Below the pieces are notes generated by a model. It saw only the letters and a list, made by a program, of their open reading frames with translations, ran no database searches and was not told the DNA's origin. A stretch of DNA of 64,000 nt from Cannabis sativa (lineage: Eukaryota > Streptophyta > Magnoliopsida > Rosales > Cannabaceae), in contig NC_083610.1 in assembly GCF_029168945.1 (NCBI RefSeq), forward strand, positions 49,927,429-49,991,428, in the 5' to 3' direction. Shown piece after piece: positions 1-10,160 of this stretch (positions are counted from its first letter, which is position 1; every line of letters starts with the position of its first letter). The position numbers and the translations under genes are program-made.

Positions 1-665
1 TTGGAAGGATTTCCAAATCGAATCGATCTGGAAAAATAAGGTTGACAAGGTTAAGATGCTAACATATGGGATCTTTAATATAAGATTCAATTCAATGGAA
101 AATAGGGATCAAGTGCTGAATGGGGGGTATATCTTTTTCAATAAAAGGCCTGTGATTATGAAGCCCTAGGATCCAAACACGAATTTCAGAAAGGAAGATG
201 TGAAGCAGATGCCTATCTGGGTACAACTTGAGGATCTTGACCTCAAATATTAGGGTCAAAAATCACTTTTCAAGATTGTAGGCCAGGTTGGTAACACAAT
301 TATGGTGGACAGTGTCACAAAGGAGAGGGAAAGGCTGAGCTATCCACGGGTTCGGATCGAAGTTTTAGTGAATCAAGAGCTACCTGATTTATTGGAATTT
401 GAAGATGAATTTGGTATGAACACACAAGTGGGCATTCACTATGAATGGAAACCTGTTGTTTGCTCAAATTTTTCTGGTATGGGACATATCACAGCTGAAT
501 GCATGGAAGAAGAATTCCAAGGCCAAGCAAGAATGGATTATTAAAGAGGACAAGAGGCAACAGAAACCAGTAAGTGATGAAGATGGTTTTCAAGTAGTTA
601 GCAAAGGTAAAAAGGTTCGAGAACAGGGTCAGCCATCTGGGACTAAACTGGAAAATGGATTTTAG
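1..665 (+). pseudogene. LINE (L1-like) ORF1 remnant, DUF4283 plus zinc knuckle
   Basis: Reading the plus strand gives a DUF4283-type nucleic-acid-binding module (FNIRFNSMENRDQVLNGG, then the conserved PIWVQLEDLDLKY stretch) followed by a degenerate CCHC knuckle (CSNFSGMGHITAEC, with the second Cys replaced by Phe). The C-terminal part continues in another frame near 520 with the DEDGFQVV motif common to plant L1-like ORF1 proteins. In-frame stops lie at 167 (TAG) and 251 (TAG), and a frameshift lies near 520, so it cannot make the RNA-binding chaperone. The 5' end is outside the window. It sits directly upstream of an endonuclease remnant in the order expected for a LINE. Confidence 0.8.
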
Positions 666-768
666 GTTCTGGCTGAGGATGATGAGACTGAACAGACAGG
701 TTATGTATAGGAGTTGGTGACTTGAGAACATGACAATTAAAGAGAGGGGGGACAACCCTCTCTTGGTC

Positions 769-1775
769 ATGGATAAAATCATAGTGTGGAATGTTCGAGG
801 AGCCAACAGTCAGCAAAACACAACAACTTATCAGACAGTTTATCAGAACACAAAATGTTGGCTTTGTTGGGCTTCTCGAAACTAGGGTCAAGGTTCAAAA
901 GCTTAGAACCTTGTACCTAAATGATTTTAATGGATGGTGCTTCTCGATAAACATAGCTTGGCATCAAGGAGGGAAGATTGTTATTGCATGGGATCCAATA
1001 AAATTTGTTGTAGATATTATCAAGTGCACTAGTCAATTAATGCACTTGGAAATTGCTGCAACAGATGGAAGGTTTAGTAGCTGTCTTACTGTAAGGAGTA
1101 AATGACAATGATGGTAGAAAGGAACTTTGGGTAGATCTTTGTTCACTGGCAACAAGTGGAAAATGGCTCATTATGGGGGATTTCAATGCCATATAGCCAA
1201 AGAAGAAAGGGTGGGGCAGAGAGTTAAATACCATGTTGATACAGATTTTACAAATTATATTCAACATTGCCAACTTGAAGATGTAAAAGCCACTGGTTGT
1301 TTCTTTACTTGGTCTAATAAGCAGCAAGGAAAGGATAGAATTACCTCAAAAATTGACAGGATAATGGAAAATCAAGAATGGCTTGACCATTATCCTAATG
1401 CTGAGGCAATTTTTGTTAATGAAGGAGTTTTTTTATCATACTCCAGGCATCTTATCCATGTACCCTAGGTGGACTAGTGGTAAAAAACCTTTCAAATACT
1501 TCAGGATGTGGAATTTACATCCTGATTATTTAGTAAAGGTTATTGAGGTGTGCAACAGAGAAATTCGAGGGGCAAAGATTTTTCAACTGATAAGTAAATT
1601 AAAGGCTCTAAAACCTATCTTGAAAGAGATCAACATAGATGGATTCTCTGACATTTAGGCTGTTTATTCACAGGCCAAAGAAGAGTTAGATGAGCTGCAA
1701 GACAAGATTCAGCTTGACCCTCTCAATCCTGTCCTGCACAATGCATAATGCTGCCAAAGACAATATGCAGGGGTG
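769..1775 (+). pseudogene. LINE ORF2 remnant: apurinic-like endonuclease domain only
   Basis: ORF2 of L1-like elements starts with an endonuclease that nicks target DNA. Here the start is MDKIIVWNVRGAN at 769, followed in shifted frames by GFVGLLETRVK, the catalytic-loop motif GKWLIMGDFNAI near 1150-1190, and SKIDRIMENQEW near 1345. There are frameshifts near 815, an in-frame stop right after GDFNAI, and a run of T near 1428 that disrupts the S-D-H motif. The sequence continues into the linker (AVYSQAKEELDELQDKIQ near 1660-1700) and stops resembling a LINE near 1775. No reverse transcriptase is present, so the copy is 3'-truncated or overwritten by the next element. Confidence 0.85.
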
Positions 1776-2824
1776 TAGGCTAAGTCAAGATTGAGCTAGT
1801 TTACGACATGTTATGGGCGTGCTTTGTGTTTATGGGAACATTGGTATTGTATGGGACATTGTAAGCCGAATGGTTTAGAGAGCATATGTCGATGGGAGAT
1901 AGCGGATTGGGATGACTTCAAGTCTTAAGAGTAAGACTTCGTGTAATCAAGTTTGTCAAAAGTTAGCGAGACATCAGAGGATGCAGGTTTGATTTTGGGA
2001 GATGGACTTGTGATACATTTTAGCGAGTCGACACAAGCAGGAGCCAGACAACAAATTCGTGGTTTTAGGTGATTGTTAGATCATTGACCACATGAAAGAA
2101 ACTCAGAGGAGCATGTATGAAGTGGGTCAGATGGGCCTTTTGCATGAAGTCGTGGGTGTGCGGTAGGGCTGGAGGGCCAATAATGAGTACTTCGCGAAGA
2201 GATTTTGTGCAAGAGTGCACTTGGTGCAGTTAGCTTGCAAGCCTCGTCTAGGTGGGACGCACCAAATTTTATCCTGCGATCAGAGTGTCTTGCTCAGTTA
2301 CCATCAAGAGGATGGGGCACCATGGAGTTGGCGTGTAAAGTTTTTAAAGAGACTTGGATTCAGTGGAAGCATAATCTGTAGGTGTCGTAGGATACGGTTG
2401 GTTTGCGAACCTCACCTGTAGGGGCGCACCATACTTAGTCCTTGTCAAAAGGAGTATGCATTGGACAATTGGAGTGAGCTACTATCAGAGGAGGTGTTAG
2501 CTTCAGGGTTAGTGTTGCAAGGGCTACTTGGTTGACTGGAGGGACATTGTGAGGGACTCGGAGGAGTTCATGTTGGGGGAAGTATTCTAGTGTAGAGGCA
2601 CTACTCCATGTGTGGTTCTGAATAACGGCAGTAGCACAGGTTCTTTGATCAAGTCCATGTGTGGGAGAGGGAGATCGTCACCAAGAGGGTGGTTCTACGG
2701 AGGAAGAGGGACAAGTGCAGACTTAGGATTCAAATGAAGCTTAGAGTAAGCTTAGGAGTCGACATCAAGAAGAGTTGTAGTGGGCCGTCGATGAGGGCAT
2801 CAACATGTTGAAGTGGGGGCGAAT
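1776..2824. other. Unidentified sequence, no gene; diverged internal repeat
   Basis: No ORF of note is visible. Composition is less AT-rich than the flanks. A diverged repeat is visible (TTGCAAGCCTCGTCTAGG near 2230 and TTGCGAACCTCACCTGTAGG near 2402, each followed by a GACGCACCA/GGCGCACCA block). The last 50 bases (GTCGATGAGGGCATCAACATG, then AAGTGGGGGCGA) resemble the polypurine-tract region in front of a plant Ty3/gypsy 3' LTR. That is the only clue to its origin. Confidence 0.35.
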
Positions 2825-2832
2825 GTAATGTT

Positions 2833-4012
2833 CGTGCCAATATGGCACGTTACAAGCTAGGTGATGCCCACAAGTTGGCCAAGTGGTAGTCAAGTGGTGG
2901 GGCATGTTGTTGTGCATGTTGGTGGCATGCTGATGCTTAGTTTGCATTTTTGTAAATATCTTCAATATTGTCTGGATTGGGACAAGACTTGGTATTTGCC
3001 ATTTATTTGGGTCTACAAATACAATTGCACAATCAGATTTGAGAAACTCTGGGATATGGTATATGATTTGGCCACATATCTACATAGCCAAAATCATGTA
3101 TGTTCCTGGTAGAAGGCTAAAAACTTAGAATGCTTTTTAAGGGGGGAGTACCTGGTGTCAGCTCTCCACCATCTCTTGACACCTTGGTGCTAAGTGAGCT
3201 ACTACTAGTCAGTGGGACTAGTAGGGTGGGCATATGAGAACCACGAGGGGACTCATATGTCTCCATGAGTTGGAATACTTATGGAAACTATCGGGCCGAC
3301 CCAGTAGTGCATCTAAAAATGCTGCCAGAGATTAGCGGGTACGTTTCCATTGGCTTGCCGGTATGCCACTTGCACGAAACGTGGCCTAAACCTCCAAGAG
3401 ACGTTGTGGTATGCTTTGGCCATGAGTCTCAACACGAGATGACATGCGTAGTCATTCATGGGCTAGTTTGCATACGCGCATTTGACGGATACACCATATT
3501 GGAAAGAGATAGAGGTCTAACGTATGCTACTAGTTATGTGGCTTGTCTCGAGGGCGTGCCAACATGCGTGGAGGCATGGTGCCTTGAGGATTGGTCCATG
3601 GACATATGGAGTCCTTGGGCGATGAGAGATACTGTTTGGACAGTATCGAATGGGGCATGATAGAAGCGTTGGCACGTCAGCACGTCAGCTTAGTGTTGGC
3701 ATCTTGGTGCACATGCTACCTTGGTCACGAGTGATAGGTGAGCGATATTGTTTGGATTATCCTCATAATAGTGAGAACCTATGGACAGTGCAAGTATCTT
3801 GGCTAGAGAGCCTCGATGCATGGATACACTCATGGATGCTTGCGAGCATGACTCGGCGGGAGTTGTTCGAGAGACGAAAGTGTGCACAAGGCACACGCTC
3901 GCGCAAAAAATGAGCCCATTGTTACTCGAATGATTGGAAGGCTGACCTTGGCTTAGAGAAGTCAAGGTATCGTACGGGTGTTCCGCTCCCTGAAAAGGTG
4001 AGCCCGTGACAC
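2833..4012 (+). repeat. Possible LTR or LTR-like end of an old gypsy element
   Basis: The block begins TGTTCGTGCC right after a purine tract (AAGTGGGGGCGA) and could end at CCGTGACA near 4012, giving TG...CA. A 131-codon open frame (3265-3660) lies inside but has no recognisable domain, and its codon content looks accidental. No second copy or target duplication is visible in the window, so the boundaries and even the LTR identity are guesses. Confidence 0.25.
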
Positions 4013-4183
4013 TAAGCTTACCTGTGGAGTAGTATGGTAATTTACATAAATAAATACGAAGCGTAATTAATGAGCACATACTACTAAATAAAGAAAAAGT
4101 GGACTAGTAACTAGAAATTTGGTGTTATACATGCTCTTAATGACCACAATTAAAATATTATATATGCCAACTATAATAATTTA

Positions 4184-4746
4184 GGATAATGCTTTAGTAG
4201 AGGTATTAAAAACGACTTTATGTAGAGTTATTTTTTTTTTAATATGTGTCATTATTTTATTTTATGTCTATTAAATATTATTTCTTTATTTATTTTTTTA
4301 CACATATAATTATTTGTTAAAAACACTATCATTCCTTTAAAAAAAAAAACTAGCATTCACTTCTCTCTTCTTCTCCTCCCCCTTTTTCTCTAAAAGTTCT
4401 TAAAAGTTGTTTATCGAAAAACCTAAACTATAACCAAAACTAAGAGCTTTGATATTTTTTCTTTTAAGAAAAAATAAAGGTTGAGACTCAAAAATTCTCT
4501 AATGGCAAAGTCAAACAACAATTCAAAAAAAAAAAAAAAAATTGTACATATCTCTCTTCTCAGATCATATCTACCAAAAAATAATTTCTTTTAGTGGATA
4601 TGATTATTTTTGACAAATAATTAGAAAAAGAATAAATAATAAAATTAAATTAAATTAAATATGAACATAAAATGAAACAATAACACCTATTACAAAAAAT
4701 GGCTCAACATAAAGTCATTTTCAATACCTCTATTAAAGCATTATAC
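4184..4746. mobile_element. Mutator-like MITE, 563 bp, long inverted repeats
   Basis: The left end GGATAATGCTTTAGTAGAGG is matched by the reverse complement of the right end (GTATAATGCTTTAATAGAGG). The inverted similarity continues for roughly 135 bp, to about 4320 on the left and about 4605 on the right. The 9-bp sequence AATAATTTA flanks it directly on both sides (4175-4183 and 4747-4755). Long inverted repeats with a 9-bp target duplication are typical of Mutator-superfamily non-autonomous elements. There is no coding capacity. The middle is AT-rich with two A-runs. Confidence 0.85.
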
Positions 4747-4839
4747 AATAATTTAATAGGAACTATACCTTTGGTAAATATTCTCATTCCACGTATACAC
4801 ATCACTCTCTCCAAACGTAATTCATCCATTATTTCTCAC

Positions 4840-5584
4840 TGTTATATTATATTGTTATAATATAAGATAGATTAAAATATTAAAATGTGACATATTATAT
4901 ATTGATATGAGATTAATGTATATAATGTGATTGAGAGTTAAATACATCTAATATTCACATAAATTGTAACATAAGAGGTGGAGTTACTTACATTTTGTAA
5001 CCTCCACAATTATCACCAATATTAAGTGTGTAAAAAGGTGTTACACATTTAATTTGAAATTCTTAATGCTATGAGAGTTATGGTGTGTGCATGAGTTACA
5101 TAGCATCCATGAGGGTTATGAGTTTGAATTTCAAAGTGTGTGATCTTAAACACTATAAATAGAGGTCTTTGGTTCACTTGTGAAGACACAATTTTTTTTT
5201 TTGTGAGTTTCTATCAAAGAGAGCACCTTGCTAGAAACTATAAGCTTGATAATTCCAGAAAGCTATTTCCATTTCTTTCTTCCCTAAGTGCTTGTGGTAG
5301 GGGGAAATAAGCTTTTGGACAAAGGTCCAAAACCTTGTTCAAATTTTGTGATTCCCCTACTTGACACTTGGTGTTAGTGTTGTTGAGATTGTTCTCACAT
5401 CTATATATATGCTACTATTTATATTGTGTTTTATAATCTTCTCTTCATCTTCTTTTCTATACTATGTGTATATTTTGTCTAGAGTTGTAACATTATTTTA
5501 TCAATATTATTGTTCTTGTATTTTTCATTTTGAGTTGTATTTTGACATTGGTCTTTCTATTGAAGCACCTATAAATTTCCAACA
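4840..5584 (+). repeat. 5' LTR of the coding-free element
   Basis: TG...CA repeat of 745 bp. It differs from the 3' copy by roughly 15 substitutions and a few small indels, for example a 5-bp insertion in the 3' copy near 8066. Short open frames seen inside it recur in the 3' LTR and are not genes. Confidence 0.9.
5154..5161 (+). promoter_or_regulatory. LTR TATA box
   Basis: TATAAATA in the 5' LTR, preserved in the 3' LTR at 8286-8293. Transcription would be expected to start about 30 bp downstream. This is the only clear core-promoter motif in the LTR. Confidence 0.6.
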
Positions 5585-7956
5585 ATCAAAAGTTTATTCT
5601 TTCCTACCTTGCTTCAATGAAAGGTAAGAAATCAACATGTGATAATACAAGGGTAAGAAATGTGATATTTTGTGATTTACTATTTTTTATATAGTAATAT
5701 ATATATTAACATATTTTCCTATGGTGCGATATGAATTTTTATGTTATTATATGTGAGATATATATATATATAAATGAGTTATATATATTAGTGTATATGT
5801 GATATTAATATAGTGACATATAATATGATATTTGAATGTATTGTATGTGAGATATAAATAAAATATAACATATATGAGTTGTATATATTATATATATTGA
5901 GTATGTGATACATGATATATATTTATAATGAGAATATTTATTTATGTAAGGCATATATGATATATATTATGAGGAGATGAAATATATTATGATGAGTATA
6001 TGTTATATATATGCGAGATATGTAAAATGTATAGTTGTGATGTATATTAATATTATGTATATGTTATGTGAGATGATAGTAACATACATAATATACTAAT
6101 TAGCATAAAATTTGGGAGATAATTTTATGCATGAGAGTTATATATATTATTTGTATATAATAATATATGTATAACTAATCATATTTTGTATATATGATAA
6201 TAATAGTGATTATGATGAAAAAGATGCCTTCATCATTTTTTGAGAATGAAGAGTTCTGGAATTAATTTTCTATTAGTGGTTTTTATCTCATTTTATGAGA
6301 TGAGAAAGTGAATTGTGAGAGTTACGATCTTTTTTGGGATTATCTTGCCAAAGAATAAATAGATCAAAGTGGATCTAAACTTGTGAAATGAGTCATAATT
6401 GGAAGAGCAATTTTAGACTCAAATCAAAGTGAATTATGGTGGATTCAAAAAAAAAATTGTAAAAAGATAACAAAATTGGAGAAACAATTTTGAATCTTAA
6501 ATAATCAAAGTGGTGAACAAAATTGATGAGAATTTTGTTAACTTTGATGTAATATTTGGGTTGATCTCAATGAGAAGATAACCTTAAAATTATGGGTAAA
6601 AATAATCACATTATTTTTTAAATGGTGATGTGAGTTTGATATTTTAGTTTTGTTGAGAAAACTAAAAATATCAAATGGTATTTTTCAAAGTGACCTTAAA
6701 AGTCATTTTAATTAAGAGGAAAAGAAAAATACACAAAAGTGATATTTCATATACACTTTATGGTGGAAATGTGGGGGTGAGCCACAAACTTAGTCAAAAT
6801 GTGATGAGACATTGTGGATTAGTTTATTTGATTTGGAATCAAATTCTAAATCAATTTTTATTATGAGAATATGTGAAAATTTTGACGTATTTTGGTGAAA
6901 ATAATTTCAAGAAGGAAATTAAAGAGAAATTATAAAGACAAAGTGGTCATCTATATTATAAAATCAAGATATTATCTTGATAGTGAAATGTGAGAAAGTG
7001 TGGGGTGATATCCAATATTTATCAAGTAATTTGGTAAAAGAATGGACGATATGTGAAATTTAGGCATGCTTGGTGCCTAAGACTTGAGTATAACTTAGAC
7101 ATGTTTGATGTCTAAAGTTAGTGTATATATTTTGATATACTTGGTATCAAAATGTGTGAGAAATTAAGTGTGAAAATTAATCTTCTATGATTAAATTATT
7201 AAAGCTTAAGTATACTTAAGGAGAAAAGTGGTCATGTAAAAATGGTCACTAATTTTGGCTAGGAAGATTCGGATGGAATCGAAAAGTGTGTGGTTATAAC
7301 AAATTGCTTAATCTCCGTACAAGATTAAAACATGAAATTTCGAGGGATGGGACCTAAACTCCCTTAGAGTTTTACTCATTGATGGTAACCTATCTTAACA
7401 CTAGTAAAAATCTAGTCTTAAGTTCAATAGGTAATAACAAGTCAATAGAGTGAAAAAGTAGTACTCAACTTGTCCCATCTATGAAAGAGTACTAATAGTA
7501 AAATTTAGAGGGTTAAAACCGAAAGGTTCTTTAATAGAATGATGTGTCTAAAGAGAATTTGTGAGACACTAATTTCTACCTATATGGACTAGAGGTGGTG
7601 CCGCCTCTTATGAGAATTGGGAGTTACTCTCTAGAGAGTCCATGAAATGGATGTTGCACATGGCCATTAACGGTGCACAAGCGAGATATAATGAAGTCTC
7701 AAGTGAACTCTAGCAAAGATGTGTGTGTTATCACCGGTTTGTATTAAAGAAATAGTGGTTCAATGCTACGGCAACCAAAATTTCAACAAACTTTGTGGCA
7801 ACTACACTAAGGTAAAATTCAAGTCGAAAGACATTTTACTTTATGCATCTAAGCAAGATCTCTATAAAAGTGTTTGATTTATTCAATCAAAGTGGGGGAT
7901 ATATAATATTTGATTGATTAAATAGTGTTACAATGGCGTGTTACAAGTTTTAATCT
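5585..7956 (+). other. Internal region of the coding-free LTR element
   Basis: No open frame longer than about 63 codons, and none resembles Gag, protease, RT or integrase. The first kilobase is a TATA/ATAT-rich tract of degenerate dinucleotide runs (about 5690-6200). The second half contains many G-rich-to-A-rich short imperfect repeats (for example the TAGACATG/TTGATGTCTAA pieces near 7080-7110) but no clear function. Confidence 0.7.
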
Positions 7957-7966
7957 AGTGGGGGAA
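7957..7966 (+). promoter_or_regulatory. Polypurine tract
   Basis: AGTGGGGGAA lies immediately upstream of the 3' LTR, the position where plus-strand DNA synthesis is primed in LTR retrotransposons. Confidence 0.75.
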
Positions 7967-8715
7967 TGTTATATTATATTGTTATAATATAAGATAGATT
8001 AAAATATTAAAATGTGACATATTATATATTGATATGAGATTAATGTATATAATGTGATTGAGAGTTAAATGCATCACATCTAATATTCACATAAATTGTA
8101 ACATAAGAGGTGGAGTTACTTACATTTTGTAACCTCCACAATTATCACCAATATTAAGTGTGTAAAAGGTGTTACACATTTTAATTTGAAATTCTTAATG
8201 CTATGGGAGTTATGGTGTGTGCATGAGTTACATATCATCCATGAGGGTTATGAGTTTGAATTTCAAAGTGTGTGTTCTTAAACACTATAAATAGAGGTCT
8301 TTGGTTCACTTGTGAAGACACAATTTTTTTTTTGTGAGTTTCTATCAAAGAGAGCACCTTGCTAGAAACTATAAGCTTGATAATTCCATAAAGCTATTTC
8401 CATTTCTTTCTTCCCTAAGTGTTTGTGGTAGGGGGAAATATGCTTTTAGACAAAGGTGCAAAACCTTGTTAAAGTTTTGTGATTCCCCTACTTGACACTT
8501 GGTGTTAGTGTTGTTGAGATTGTTCTCACATCTATATATATACTACTATTTATATTGTGTTTTATAATCTTTTCTTCATCTTCTTTTCTATACTATGTGT
8601 ATATTTTGTCTAGAGTTGTAACATTATTTTATCAATATTATTGTTCTTGTATTTTTTATTTTGAGTTGTATTTTGACATTGGTCTTTTTATTGAAGCACT
8701 TATAAATTTCCAACA
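7967..8715 (+). repeat. 3' LTR of the coding-free element
   Basis: 749-bp copy of the 5' LTR ending CCAACA, followed by the target duplication CTCAC at 8716-8720. Confidence 0.9.
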
Positions 8716-8720
8716 CTCAC

Positions 8721-9495
8721 TATTTCTCTAAAATAAAACAATTTTTCTTCATCACTCATTATTTAGAAGCAATTAATCCAGGCCACCCTAATGAATCCAA
8801 TCACAGTAACTACTATAAGATATACCTAATGTTTCAACATTATATGTCACACTTTTTAAGTCGTGGAGAAAAAATCGTAGCTAGAGTATTTGTTTCAAAA
8901 TTTAGGTGATTCATGTTTTACCTGAAGATACAAATGGCGTAAAAAAAAGTGTTGGATATTATAGAGGTTCCCTACCTATTGTGCCAAGAAATTAGTAAAT
9001 CAACACAACTAGAAAAACTACAATTATTAATAACACCTTTTTTAAACTAACCAAAATTAACCTGCAGTGTTACCAAAATAGTAATATAAGGCAACATTTA
9101 TACCATATGTTACTAATTAATTAGACAACATTTTCATTAAAAACATTACCAATTAATTTATGAAAGTTTACAATAATATAAGTTTTTTTTTCTTGCATGT
9201 AATTGACAATAATTAACATACTACTATTACTAACGTCTCACGTTAATCAAATCTGATGCATCTGACGTTTTTTCATAGTTTCTTGCTTTTTTTATTTTTC
9301 TTTTATTTTTTAGCGATTTTAAGTAACTTTTTGGTTACTAAAAATGTTGATAAGAAACTAACTAGTTATATTTTTATGAAAAACTTCATTTTTTATCATA
9401 TAATTTAATATACATTTTCGGTTACCTCTAAAATTTATGTATAGATCTTAAGCGATAATTGCGGCAAAAGTCCCCAAAAACTTAGGGTTGATGCA
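8721..9495. other. AT-rich spacer, no gene seen
   Basis: No open frame, inverted repeat or known element end that I can support. The last 30 bases (GCGGCAAAAGTCCCCAAAAAC) look like the outer edge of the inverted-repeat element that follows, which is missing from its partner arm. Confidence 0.6.
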
Positions 9496-9765
9496 GATTA
9501 ATTCCCAACCTCAAAAATTGGTAGTAATAGTCCCCAAGGTCACATTTTCTGTAAGTCTGTTGGTCCCTAACTTAACTGATCCGTTAAATACAAATAAAAT
9601 GCCACATGTCAATTTTTAATTGGTTTAAATAATAATTTAATTAAAAAAATTTAAAATAAAAAAAAATTAAAAAAAAAATTAAAATTATATTTTATTTTAT
9701 TTTTTCTTTTTCTTTTTTCTTTTTTTCTTTTTTCTTCTTATTCTTCTTCGTCTTCTTCCTCTAGC
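9496..9765 (+). repeat. Left arm of a split inverted-repeat DNA element
   Basis: CAGATTAATTCCCAACCTC, the following AATAGTCCCCAAGGTCACA and the stretch through GACATGTGGCA-like and TTTTTAATTGGTTTAAATAA all reappear, inverted, at 26495-26729. Similarity fades in an AT-rich zone but returns at CTTCGTCTTCTTC (about 9755). The intervening DNA is a later copia insertion; without it the element would be about 1.4 kb. The superfamily is not certain. Long inverted repeats suggest a Mutator-like non-autonomous element, but no target duplication could be found. Confidence 0.75.
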
Positions 9766-10160
9766 TGCACTCCGACCCCCTCCCCACCTCGTCTTTTTCT
9801 TCCAGCCACACTCCGACCCCCACCCCGTCTATTGCATTTGGCATCTGCTAACCAAATCTTCAACGAAAACTTAAAATCTTTTTTTTTGTGGCCTAGGGAA
9901 AACATAAATCTAATTAAGCAGACAAAAACTATAACACCCTAATCTCAGTATTATTTTCTTTTCCTTTTTGCAAATTTCAAAGAGTGAGACAGATCTATGT
10001 AAGTTGAAATAAGAACAAATAACCAGATCGCCACCATTGTTTTGACAAAAAAATAAAAAATCAAACTTATATAAACTAATATGTATATATACACATATGA
10101 GAATAAACAAGGGAGGGAACAATCAAATCTAAAGAGAGATATACTTAAAAATGGAGTTCC
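9766..10160 (+). other. Internal sequence of the split inverted-repeat element
   Basis: C-rich pyrimidine stretch with a duplicated CACTCCGACCCCC motif, then AT-rich DNA. No gene. The final five bases GTTCC (10156-10160) are the left copy of the copia target duplication. Confidence 0.6.

Larger units (their letters stand above)
4840..8715 (+). mobile_element. Complete LTR retrotransposon without coding region
   Basis: Two direct repeats of 745 and 749 bp, about 98% identical by eye, start TGTTATATTATATTG and end TTTCCAACA. They are flanked by the 5-bp target duplication CTCAC (4835-4839 and 8716-8720). The internal 2.38 kb (5585-7966) is AT-rich and has no recognisable gag or pol frame. A polypurine tract AGTGGGGGAA abuts the 3' LTR. 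No convincing primer-binding site follows the 5' LTR (ATCAAAAGTTTATT...). This is the structure of a non-autonomous element that would need Gag and Pol in trans. It sits 93 bp downstream of the MITE. Confidence 0.9.

Noticed and set aside
3265..3660. 131-codon open frame on the plus strand
   Set aside because: No recognisable domain, no promoter or start context, and it sits in a probable LTR-like block; treated as chance.
5361..5627. Hydrophobic 88-codon frame, with a near copy at 8492-8731
   Set aside because: Both are the same place in the two LTRs; the second ends beyond the LTR in unrelated flanking DNA.
5690..6200. TATA-rich stretch as an array or satellite
   Set aside because: Dinucleotide-like and irregular, with no stable period.
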